Assembly: GCA_021229015.1 (NCBI GenBank)
Contig: CM037779.1
Location: 248,001-312,000 of the forward strand
DNA: 64,000 bases
DNA from: Solen grandis
Lineage: Eukaryota > Mollusca > Bivalvia > Adapedonta > Solenidae
Direction of reading: 5' to 3'
In this document: in pieces, positions 11,521-23,467 of the stretch
Layout: every line of letters begins with the position of its first letter
Numbering within the stretch: the first letter of the stretch is position 1
Notes under the pieces: model-generated
Databases searched by the model: none
What the model saw: the letters and a program-made list of their open reading frames with translations, nothing else
Told to the model about the DNA's origin: nothing
Made by a program: the position numbers and the translations under genes

Positions 11521-14500
11521 ACTATAAATGATTTTGAAAAGTATCTCATGAATTTGGTCAATAATTTTAATAATTCAATATTGTTATTACTCATGCGTAA
11601 CTCTCAAAACTTACTTAACATGCTTAAAACAAGTAATTCTAGCATGTAATAATGTATAGCCTGCAGGGAAATTAGTGCGCATTGGGCTGTCAGATGGCAG
11701 CTTGTTTTGAGAGCCCTTGTTTTCTGGTGTCTGGTGTCATAGCATTGTAGTCATTTTTATGTACCATAGAACTGTGTGTCCGTGTCAGTGTATGTTATAA
11801 GTGCTGTCAGGAAGAAATGTCAGGTTATTTTAACTCTACAATGAATAGGTGATGAAAAGAAAGGAATAAAAACAATATCTTGGATCTCTTTGTGACTACC
11901 ATTTTAATGTTACATTTCAACAGTTCCCATTCTCATGTATACAGCATTTTATTAAATCTTGTGGACTATAATTGAAAATACTGAGGGGCCACTGCTGTTG
12001 TGAAGGAGTTGTGTGAATGTAAAATTTACTCTCTTTTTATATCAGATTTTTTTTTTTTTTTTTTTTTCTTTTTGAACATTGAGGGTATGTTTTTTAGGAG
12101 TAATTGACAATGCTTTCCTCTTAAATCTTAAAGTAATGTTTAATCTGTTACCTCATGGAAGCTATGAGGAAAACAAACAGTACAATATAAATCCTGTCAC
12201 ACTGCAGTGAATTGAGAGGATGATGAGGTCTTCTACTGCTACTCTTCAGTGAAGAGGAACACTGTTCAGTCTGAGAATGATCTTCATTATTACCTCATTC
12301 CCTTGCAGAACCCACCTTATTTTATACCTTGTACCATTCTCTTCAGTCAGTTTGTTAACTTTGGCATATTTTATAGCAGATAAGGTTTTTCTTTTCTTTT
12401 TCCCCACATTCATACCCTATATCTTCAGGTTCATTGGTCTATAAACTAAAAATTGAAATACTTAATGCTTATGCCCATTGATGACAACAGCAGAGAGTCT
12501 TTTAACATTAGAATTTTAAAAAAGAATGGTTGGATTCTTAAGGAAAAATATGTATTTTATTTAAATTTTGTATGGATCAACATGGCTTAAGTTTGGTTTT
12601 CTTAGTGGTAAAGGATTAAACAAGGATACTACTGACTGGTAAAATTTTCCCATTATTTAATGTTGCATTACACAATTTTGCTTTACAACCATGTAAATTG
12701 GTAGATTGGTGGTTCTGCCCGGGTACCTCTGTGTACTCAGGGTCTTCCTCCACCTGTAATTAGCTGGACGTCGCTATATGATTGAAATATTATCGCAGCG
12801 ACGGTAAACCCCAATACAACAACAATCTTGTAGTGAAATTATTTTCAGATTATATGAACTTACAGTAAAAATTTACACATAGTGGAAATGGGAATTGTAA
12901 AAGACAGCCAAAAGTGTGCAACAAACTATGCTTCCTGGAAAGCAGCCCTCATATGTTATGAAACTTTCTTTTTTCTTCAAACTCATCATATATATTTCAT
13001 AAAAATTCATATATTAATTACTCACCCACAAACAAAGTTTGAGTGTCTGTTGGTTTGTTGGAATGTCCGTCAGCCTGTGACAAACATCTTGTTATGTTCA
13101 GCTAAGATTTTGCATATGCATTAAAAATGATGTGTAACTGTGCTTAGAATAATTCTTTTATGCACATCTTCTAAAGAAAGAATTATTGCCCATGAATGGA
13201 CTTTACAACTCTTTTACAGCTTTTGTTCTATGAAAAAGCCCATGACGGGGGTATTTATCACCTTCAGTGTAAGTTCTATTCTCCAAAGCTTTCACTTAAA
13301 TCAACAAAGTTGTCAGGTAAAACAAAGTAAAATTGCAAATATTACTGCTTATCTGGATTTAAACATAGTGACAATTATTGCATTCAAAATTCAAGCTTTG
13401 AAAATCATAAACAGAAGAAAAAAAAAACAGTAACTTTTAAAGGTTTATTCATGTCTTATAACTTTAAGTTGACATGCTTTTATTTTTCTTACTTATTCAT
13501 ATTTTTTATATAGAAAAACTATAGTCACTATAGTGTCACACAGGTTTTTTGTGTTTTTTTTTCAAATAATGATTTTTGCAGGGTTTTTTTGTGTGTGAGA
13601 GTGTATTTTCTTTTTCTTTCATATAAAAAGTCATTTGGAAAAGATTTTTTCCTCTCTCCCTCTATTTTTGTCATCACCAAAGTGTTAAAAGAAGTAAACA
13701 TGTGTTAAGTGTTTGGATGATGTGGACAAACTTGATAAGAAAGGTGGCTTGAGTGTACTGGTCCAATCAAGCATGTATTAGCAACAGCCAATCAGGTTTT
13801 TAATTCACTACTGAGAACATAACACATATACACACTGTATCAGGGTTGTCATAAGAAACCTTGGGATTGTGGAAAGGTCATTGCATCTGGAGCAATTTTA
13901 TATAAGCTTAATGTTTTTAAACAACTTGCAGCTATTTCTTCCAGTTTTACCTAGTGTTATGTTATACTTAACTTTGATGAGGGATGTATATCATCAAACC
14001 TTTTCCATTAATGATATTGCAAGAAAAAAATGAAGATATGTATGATTAATGATTGAAACAATGGAAGATTCACACTTATTCACTATCTACGCAATATGTA
14101 TACATGCTCTCGGAAATTATTTATATGGATATATTATAAACAATTAAACATACTACGTGCATATGACCACTCTGAGACACTCAAGTTTTTTTATCATTAG
14201 TCACCCAGCTTGTTATTTGGTTTTTAAAATGGTAACCACATTGAGAAAGTATAATGTCTGGTGTGATTCAAATAACTATTGTTTAACAAGATTATGTGTA
14301 ACATATGTTTTATTCTGTCCAAGGGATGTTTTCATCCTAACATTAAAATGTAATTTTTAAGTCCCAAGTACGAGATAAAATTGTTTTGATAGTTAACTGT
14401 CTTTTAACTGGAAATAATCTTTTGAATATGGCTGTTTGATATCCTTTCGTTTGAAACAAATTTCTTAAAACTAATTTGAGTACTTTCATCTTGTTTCCGT

Positions 14501-14700
14501 TACTTTCTTTAAAAAATTGTTAATCAAGATCTGTGATACAGTAAACGTATTGAATGAAGAGATCCCCAGGGAAAACTGTTATGTTCTCAGTAGGTGTGTC
14601 ACCAGCCACTAACCGCTTGTTTTATATGTGTGATACAGTAGGTCACTACTGACACATGTTTTATGTAGTCCTGTAAATAAACTAGAAAATGACTAATCTT
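11521..14700. other. T-rich stretch without a recognisable gene
   Basis: No open frame here has convincing coding character. The DNA has long T-runs and few SINE pieces apart from 12713-12826, and it could be a long 3' UTR or intron. If the PTP gene ends in the gap just before it, part of this may be its 3' UTR; nothing in the sequence proves this. Confidence 0.4.
12713..12826 (+). repeat. SINE family B, 3' part
   Basis: Shares GTCTTCCTCCACCTGTAAT, the stretch around CTGGACGTCGCTATATGA and the GCGACGGTAAAC tail with copies at 27968-28082, 49268-49530 and 57318-57530. The tRNA-like head is missing. Confidence 0.85.
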
Positions 14701-14876
14701 CACATTTTCTACAGCATAGCAATCGGCTCTTGTCATTCTTATAACCTTCCCTGTGTCATTGTGTGGAATAGTGAGTATGATTGGCAGAGTGACGTCACGC
14801 TCAATTTATAGAATGGCCGGTACAATGACCGGTATTTCAGAAAGTTGCCTCAGTATTACCCTCTCGCAGCAGTTTC

Positions 14877-14990
14877 TTTCCAGTGAGCAAAGTGGTAAGA
14901 GCTTTGAACGCGAGAGTGGAGGTTGTGAGTTCGATCACCAAATGAGATACACCAAGCTCGTGAGTAATGGTGCTTAAAGCTCCCCGTATG
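14877..14990 (+). repeat. tRNA-like SINE head
   Basis: Contains an A-box-like stretch (GCAAAGTGGTAAGAGC) and a B-box-like stretch (GAGTTCGATCACC) at tRNA spacing, with no complete cloverleaf. It is probably an old SINE of another family. Confidence 0.5.
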
Positions 14991-16114
14991 GAGCTCAGTA
15001 GAAACTTAAGAGTAATGCTAGGGACGGGATTTGGTATCAAGCCACATGCCTGCCCACTTATGATCTGCCATTTTCTTTATGGCTATGGGATCATATTTTT
15101 AAGTGGTCCATTTATAAGCTCCGAAGACGACATTCGATTTATAGAGTGATCTCATTACAACAAGGAATCCACGCACATTAAGATACTAACACTCGTTGTA
15201 TCATACCAAGGTAAGCGTACGCCACCATCTGTTTGATTGCTCGCATGAGCTTTAGTTTGCTGTTGTTTGTACCTTGCCGACGTTAATTATCATGAATAAT
15301 ATTCTAAACAAATGAACAAAGCGGAAATATGCACCATAAACCAATCGAATATTCTCGGTGCTGAACAACGACTCCCGGTCGGTATTTGAGGGTACCCAAA
15401 TGAGGTTTAGTCTGGTATGGATTGTCTGCCCTTGACACTACGTTATCGTACTGTTGAAATGCGACAGGGAACCAAACTAAATGAGGTTTTGCACTCGTGG
15501 GTTGTTTTAAGAGGTCAAGCCTGTGTAAGTTGGACCACTTAACTTCTATCAGGATAACCAAGTTACCCTAATAAAACATTAGGAAATTTTGGTTATCTCC
15601 GTGAAAGGCTATGAAGTCCGAAATGTAGCGGAACCATTACAGGGACTTTACCTAAAGTTTTAACTTTGCCCCTTACTGATACCTTTTGTTTTTATCAATA
15701 TCTAAAAGGATTTCGGTTCTCTTTTTTTTTGCCGCAAACAAGCGTTGATTAAAAACCTGCGTTGAAAAGGTGTACGTTTTTGAAGATATCCTAAAATAGT
15801 TAAAGGAATTAAAACAGAGAGATAGTATATAACAATATTACATATTATAAAAATGTTACAACATAACAATATTTACAACAATTTTTTTTATAAAATATGT
15901 TACGAAATAAAAATATTTACTCGCTTTGTATTATGTAGAGCATTTGTAGTTAACATGCATGTCATAACGTTCAAAACGTTAGAGGTATGAAAAGTACTAA
16001 TTGAATCTACAAACATTGTACATCTAGAAAACGTCAGAAGTTTTAATATGTATTGCTTAATTTACCTCTATATATAAAATATAAATCTATGGAAAATGTA
16101 ACCTAACACAAAAC

Positions 16115-16345
16115 TTAACCCTTTACTTCATGAATATTCATGAACAAAAATATGACTTGATGAATATTGATTTACATGACCTTAAAATGGTTTATGAAAC
16201 AATGGACTGTTTACTTTGCAGACTGTACAACCTGAGCTTCAATGCAAAGAGAAGAGACCCTGATCAGACAGTTCCCTACCCAAGTCTGTCCTGTTGTAAA
16301 GATGTCAAAAAGTGGCCATACAACGTGGTTTTTGACGACATTTAA
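16115..16345. repeat. TTAA-flanked MITE-like element, family D
   Basis: Starts TTAACCCTTTACTTCATGAA and shares interspersed blocks (ATGGTTTATGAAACAATGGA-like, GATGTCAAAA) with 21975-22183 and, more weakly, with 56440-56600. The short open frames here belong to the repeat. Confidence 0.6.
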
Positions 16346-16419
16346 AGCTATCACAAGCAGTATAATTTGTCTCGATTCGAAAAATAAAACTGCTGTAAGA
16401 ATTTTTTTCTTCACGGTTT

Positions 16420-16639
16420 AGCGCATGCGAGGCGGAAAATTGTGCAACACACAAAAGCCCCAATGATTCTTTTGTTTCCTAGCATTGGTGAAAACATCAT
16501 CAGCGATGTTCTTCACGTGTTAGCAAACAAAACTTCACCAACTCGGAAAGTTTCCCGAAATGTTAGGAAAAACTGTACATATGACAAGAAAATTATAGGG
16601 ACCTATGTGCTGGGCACAATTTATCGCTTCGCATGCGCT
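16420..16639. repeat. 220 bp inverted-repeat element
   Basis: Arms at 16420-16445 and 16614-16639 are 26 bp inverted repeats with few mismatches (left arm AGCGCATGCGAGGCGGAAAA). The interior shows no known gene. Confidence 0.7.
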
Positions 16640-16824
16640 ATATGCCATTATCCATCTATATTTTTACAGCAATCTATTCAAAATAAGTTTTCGCGATACT
16701 AAAAATACATCACGTGATATGGTCACTCACATTGTTTATATTAGAGATAAATTGTAAAGTAAAAATAAGTTTTTACACAGAGTAAAATTTGAATATCAAT
16801 CGGTACATTGATGCTGGCAATGAG

Positions 16825-16940
16825 CACAGGACACCGATATTCAGTAAAATAGATAAAAAAAAGAATCGACCTCTCTATAAAGAGTTCGATTTTTTTAAAG
16901 GTCTTTTTTTTTTACTGAATACCAGGTTCCTGTGCAATGA
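16825..16940. repeat. short palindromic element
   Basis: CACAGGACACCGATATTCAG on the left pairs with the complement of CTGAATACCAGGTTCCTGTG on the right. The centre is A/T-run-rich and includes a second small palindrome around ATCGACC/GGTC. Confidence 0.55.
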
Positions 16941-17567
16941 AGCCAGATAACAAAACCGTAGTTCAATGAAATAATTAAATACAGATAATAAACATACACG
17001 TGACCAGCAAATAATCGTAGATTTCTTTTCAAATCCTCACAAATATTTACAGCGCAAGTTTGTATAGAGTCATTCGGACACTCAAACAACACACACATTT
17101 AACTATCGTAATTCAGTAATACAAAAACACATACAAAATCCAACAAATTCGTATTTCTATATTTTAAAAAAAATAAATAATGAATACACCAAGCATAATG
17201 CACTTGCGTAGTAGGATTCAGTGATGATTTTACACTTGGACATATTAAATCATTATGTTTCGTTGACATTAATTTTTTCCTGAATCTATATTCAAGGCAA
17301 TTTCATTGGAAAACGCACTTCACTATTGTAGAATCCTTGCATGAGGTCTAAAAGATGAACGTTTTTCACTAGTGAGATATTCGTGGATAAAATCATTCGC
17401 GGAATCATCTCGCGAAAAGTAAACATTTCACAGTGTGAACAGTATGGCGTATCAATAATAAAGTAAGGGGTGAAGGGAAAACAGCAGTAAAAAATATATT
17501 GTACAATTTTCTATGCACCCGTTGTTAAAATCATGTTCAGGACGTATAAAATATAACACCGAAACAT

Positions 17568-17727
17568 GATGATGATGGTAGTATTTGCAGTAATGTAGAT
17601 GATGATGATGATGTTATTTTGTGGATGTGGTGGCGATGATGATGATGATGGTGGTGGTGCAGGTGATAATGATTGTATTGATGATTATGGTTGAAATGAT
17701 AATGATGATGATGATGATGATGATGGA
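17568..17727. repeat. imperfect (ATG/GAT)n microsatellite
   Basis: Repeated GAT trinucleotides with interruptions lie just downstream of the CARD gene stop. Read on the minus strand they give a spurious poly-His frame. Confidence 0.95.
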
Positions 17728-17819
17728 AAATGAGGAAATATGTACATCTCAATAAAGAACCATGCTGACCGTATCTCAGCAACAATGTTTTGAAATTTAA
17801 AAGACGTTTGACTTCTGAA

Positions 17820-20800
17820 CTAAACATTGTACACACCCCAACTGAATTGACTGGATGGTAGACTGCCTAGGCCAGAGTCCGAGGCGCTCCGAACCATCTT
17901 GTGTGTGGTAGGGGCGGGGATATAGCCCAGGGCGTCGGCAGTATGGTCCATCTGGACGTCCGTCTGATCTGACTTTTGATATTTAGAGGTATTTTTTACC
18001 AGCTCAGTCGCTATGTATCGTTTCAGATCTTCGATATCAACTCTAAAATCTTGCTTGATTTCGTTTTTTAAGTCATTTAGAATCTGGAAAAGTTCAGTTT
18101 CTTGTGTTGTCTTAGCTACTGCAACTGGTTCAGTCCTGATTTCACATACATCATTGTCAGCTTTTTTGTCTTCAGTCTTCGGTAGATATAAGTCATTTCC
18201 GGCGCATTTCGTTGGCACCGTGTCACTCGGTTGGTCTGAAAATAAAAATAAGGATTCTAATATTAGTTTACTCATAATGAGAAACAAAAGGATTATGTTG
18301 AAAGTATGAAATACATAAAAGTCGATATATGCTTCAGAAATACATTACAAATGTACACCATTCGTCCCTTTAACCGCTTTGGGTGCTGAACGCTATTATT
18401 TCATATAATGAAGCGTTCTGGCTTGCTTACGATTGTTCGGTTGTTTACTTGGGATCTTACAGCTGTTCGATGTGAGCCGGAAGTGATGAATTAAATTATT
18501 AATTAGATATCAAGTTTACACCATGACAATAGATTAAAGAAAATGCAACGAGAAACTGGGTTATCGAGATTAATGTATCAATCGCATTATATATCGATAT
18601 TCGCGTATAAACGGAGCGCGCTGTATGTGTACTACGTGAAAACAAGATATATATTTCGACAGCTTGCACCAACTTTGAGTACTCCAAATATATTCAGTTA
18701 TTCAATCTTTTAATCTTGCTGTTGTTGTTAAAAAATTCGCTACAGAAATGCCCTAGGCATGTAGTTTCCCAGGAGTTAGATAAATAAATGAAAATGAGAC
18801 TGAATTCTTATATCTTCCTATTTTATTTCCTTCTAATTTGTTTATTATTTCATACTGTATCAAAAGCATATTTTTCTTCTTGGCCTAGATTTTATACCAT
18901 ATCTAGTCATCCCAGGATAACAATCATAAACAATCACTCATAGCAGCTCGTTCACATTTGATCGGTAGGAAAATGTTTCTTCTTTGTTTCCTGACAAATA
19001 AACTCGGCAAGTGAGGTCACATTACATGGAAAAAAACAACAACGATGTTTTGGGGAATTCCGGTTAAATATAGATTATTACATCCCGGAAGCAGGTGCTT
19101 GCTTTCTCCACCGTTATTGTAAAATAAACGATGCGTGACGTGTGAATGTGATTAGTCACGAAAATAGAAATATACTTGTATATAGGGTTTATTACTCAAA
19201 ATATAGGCTCTATACCGTTCTTTCTTAGTCAATGACCATCCGTTAACGAACTGCTTTAAATGATTTTTTTTATGAATAGCAACAGACAACATAATCGAAT
19301 ATATAATCACAACACAAGTCTTCATCCATATCGGTGATACACATATTTATACCCATCGTCATTAATTAAAAGAGGGGCTTAACAGTTACAAATTAAACTA
19401 ATCCCTCTTAATGTTTCTTGTGTTGGACAAGTACTTTGCGTATTGGCCATGAAAAATGCTGGCTCACAACGGAGTTCGAACCCAAAATCTACAGATCCAC
19501 AGTTGTGGACACTACCACTGGAACATGGCACCTGTCCGTACCGACTGACGCCAACCCGGCGTCATAATTTCATTAAAGCAACACCGAAAGGTCCCGTTCT
19601 ATGAGTTCTCCCTATTCAACCCTTGGTCCAGAAGGAAATCTGGTTTCTGGAGAGCACTAAATATGTCTCCATTTGACCCGAAATACTGTGGATGTGGTGT
19701 TAAACAAACAAACCAACCTACAAACAACACATATGGAGTCAAATACCTTCTATTAAACTTTGTAGGTCTTTCTGAAGCGTTGATACTTCTATCTGCAGAA
19801 GTCTCTTCTGGTTCCAGTATTGTATCTGTTGTTCAAGTCTGTCTCTCTCGGCGGTAAGGAGCGTGAGACTCGAGCCGCTGGACGGGTGGGACCTCGGCTT
19901 CACGTTCGGACCTGGGTAGGTCAGCGGATACATCGTATCTGCACCACAGAGAAACAAATATTGATTTGTAGAACTTATCTCTCCACCTTAAAGTCATACT
20001 ACAGATACACACTGCAAGAGAAAATTAACAACAAAAACAGACAAAAACAGCCAACCTACAATATCAAAACAACAATGTTACTTATGTAATTATTTACACT
20101 GCTTTAATTGGTGTTGGTATTTTTTTAAATCCTAATTTGTACATGTATTGTAATAAAACTATTTCGAGCTTCTTGTTGGAAATTACACAAAGGGCTTTAG
20201 AAAAAAAAATATGAAGATTATTAAAACGCTACATTAATACATTTCAGCTAAAATCAATATGGCCTTTGGTCGAAAATTCAAAAAGAGCTGTTTATCTGTG
20301 TGGTAAAATTATTTCAAAAGTATTTATTCCTGCACAACGAACTGTTCTTTCCGATCGCTTGGTACTCAGCATAGGACAATATAACTGGGTGTGGTATTAT
20401 GCCACGTGTCTTCGGCGTTATAGCAGTGAGGCAGCATTATATCTGTCTCAAGTAGACATTGTCTCAAAATGACTGGAATACTGTCGGTGGGACATTAAAT
20501 CCAACAGACAAACAAACAAATCGACAGGCAGGTAGGCCAGACACGGTTCACTAAAATAACAGTGTACATGTAATTCATACTATCTGGTGGGGTTTTCCCC
20601 AGGGATTAATACAGGTAGGTTTATACAGGTAGGTTTATACAGGTAGGTTTAACGCTATAGTCACTCAAATGATCGTATGCCTATGCCTTACAATCCAATA
20701 TTTTATGTTCTGAAGTCAACCGTTTTCAAATATTTACACACTTTCGTTTTGATATAAACGCCCCCGCTACCATCGAGGAAAATTTAAACACGACTTGCAC

Positions 20801-23432
20801 AACACCACCGCAATACTCTGTACTTTCAGTCACTTGAGACAATTGTGATCGGCATGAATCTTTTAAGTATCAAAACAAAACACTCAAATTACTTAAATGA
20901 AGTTTAACCCCTGAGTACACAAATAGCAGCACGTTCTTACATAAATATCACGTGGTTTTATTTTAACTCTGTGCCTGGGCGTTTTGCTGCTTCGAACCCA
21001 CAACCGTAGAGTCCGATGTTCAACACTATAAATATGTATTTCACTTGCTTGTTAAATAATCTGTGAATATGCACAGAGAAGGCCTATATAATAGACCATC
21101 TCATGGTCCACTGTCAACTGATCTTAAATGCCCATCACCGGTCCCGGTGGCCGAGAGGTTAGAGCGTCCGTCTGGAAACGGGAGGTCGTGGGTTCGACCC
21201 ATCCACCCTGCCGCGGGATACCAAAGTATGGTTCTGCTGTATAGCTCACTTGTTTGGTGCTTATCATGTAAGGGTAGTTCCAGGACTGATTGGCCATTGT
21301 CAGGATAATGTGACTGGGTGTTGTGTCATGCCACGTCATGTCTACGGCGTGATACTGCAGTGTGGCCACAAGTAGACAAATGTCACCAAATGACTGATAT
21401 ATTGTCGGTGGGACACACAGACAAATGCTTATTATCAAGACGGTTTAGTAAGGAGTAATTTAAAATCGATGTACATGTAGTCATTAAATGAGATTTTACC
21501 TTGCTGGACTAAATTAAACCTTATATGTCTCATGTAGACAAAGTCCAAAAATGAAACTGAAATATTACTGTTGGGATTTTAAAGTGAGACGGATAGATTT
21601 GGCGTATTATTACATATCACGCTTTATCACGCGTCTATTAAGTGTATCATTCTGTTCCTTGATTTTAGTGAAAAGATCGACAAATCCACACAGAAGAAAA
21701 TCAAATGTGATGGATGTCACTATGATGTAAAATTAAAGTAATACATTTTTATATAGACAGCCCGATTCGAATGTGTGACGTCAAATCAAGCATATAGGTG
21801 TCTGAGTCAGTGTTGTTATTGAAATTTCAATACGGGTTCTGAATTCAACCAATCGTAGATAAAAGATTTTGGGTTTGTATATTCACGACAAAACAACGAG
21901 GAAGAAAAATAAATTCACCTCGCCGTGTGTTATTACAGTGCCACCCGCTGACTTACCCATACTCACGCCCAGGCTTAACCCTTGACGTCATGAATTTCAT
22001 GAACTTATGACTTGTTGTATATTAATTTACTGAACAACAAATGGTATATGAAACGATGGATTAATCTTTGCTGTGTAGAATCTTAGCTGAGCAAACAGAG
22101 GAAACCCTTCCAGGTGCTGTCTGATCTAGGTCTGCAGTGTTTACCAAGATGTCAAAACAAGTCTGTATGAGGTAAAGGATTAATATAAATGTAGTATTTC
22201 TTTTATATACGAGTATTAGGCTTGAACAAAAATTGATGGTTCATGGCTGTAATATGATGTTAATAAAAAAAAGACGTAAAAAATAACTTACAAAGTTCTG
22301 TATCGTCCGGTTTGAGATACTCAACCAAATGTCCAAGCCCGCAAGTCTCCAATACCTCCAGAAATATTTCATACCAGTTCTCAACACGTTTAGGCACCCG
22401 CTCAAGGAGCATAAGAGATGCCGCTATGTCACCATAATTCCTCCCTTCACAACGAATCTCCTCTTTGTCGGCATCAGTGATGACGTCTTTCTCCAACAGG
22501 AGATCCACAAACTCCTTGGGGTTCATGTCTTTCATGATGGCAGGTGTGAACAAGCGCAGTAGCTTTCTCTGTAACGTGTGGTCGGCCTCCGTCTCTCCCT
22601 TCAGGAGGTTCACGATATACTTGTACCCTGTATATATGTAAAGTGACATTAAAACATTTAATATGTTGTACCATGTACATATTTAAATTGATATTGTAAT
22701 GGTCAGATCCTGTATAAAATATATATCACTGTAAATTGTATTATTTTTAACCGTGAACCTTTTTGGTATTCATTAATATATTTTTATCATTAAATGTCTA
22801 AGAAAACTGCGAGGTACAGAATTGTCACATTGCAAGATCATAATCATTTCAAATTTTCTGTTAAAATGATTGTCGAAAACGATCGACATCAAAAGGATGA
22901 AAAGTAAAAAGAATTGCGTTACATGTTGGCAAGTTGTTGAAAAAGCGGAAATTGAGGGTTTTATTCTTGTTAAGAAAAGTCGAAAATTCGGGCGAAAAGA
23001 TGACAAAACAAGATTTTGGTCACGATAACTCGAAATTATAAGTGTACTTCAGCTCAGTCTTAACAAAATATTTGATATTGAGTCTGATATCAAAGAGGCT
23101 TTACAGAAATATCACGCAGCAAAGCTTTCTTGTCGTGGTTTTAACTTACCGGCTGTTTCCAGGGCCATCAGAAACGTCTGCCATTTGCCGGGTTCGTCAC
23201 TCGTCCGTATTTCGTCAATCAACCGACTCATAGCTTCTCGTGGCGAGCGTCTTGCGATCAGACGATACGGTTCAATGTCGTCTGCATTAAAAAATAAATG
23301 TAAGGGTACGAACACAAGTGCAAACAAATTAAATATATTTCATTTGCACATGTTTTTAGTTACAGATGTTAATTTTTTTCTGGTTTAATTTCTATTTGTT
23401 TGCTTATCAATCATACTAGATAGACAGACCGA

Positions 23433-23467
<35 letters not shown>

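Noticed and set aside
16442..16702. 86-codon open frame
   Set aside because: It spans a 220 bp inverted-repeat element and has no ATG at its start.
17537..17836. Poly-His open frame on the minus strand
   Set aside because: It is the translation of the imperfect GAT/ATG microsatellite and overlaps the end of the CARD gene; no domain or start context.
21139..21210. tRNA gene candidate on the plus strand
   Set aside because: Same SINE family A head, continuing directly into the SINE body.
22773..23006. 77-codon hydrophobic minus-strand frame
   Set aside because: Lies in the intron between two well-supported CARD exons that already join in phase; no splice sites fit.
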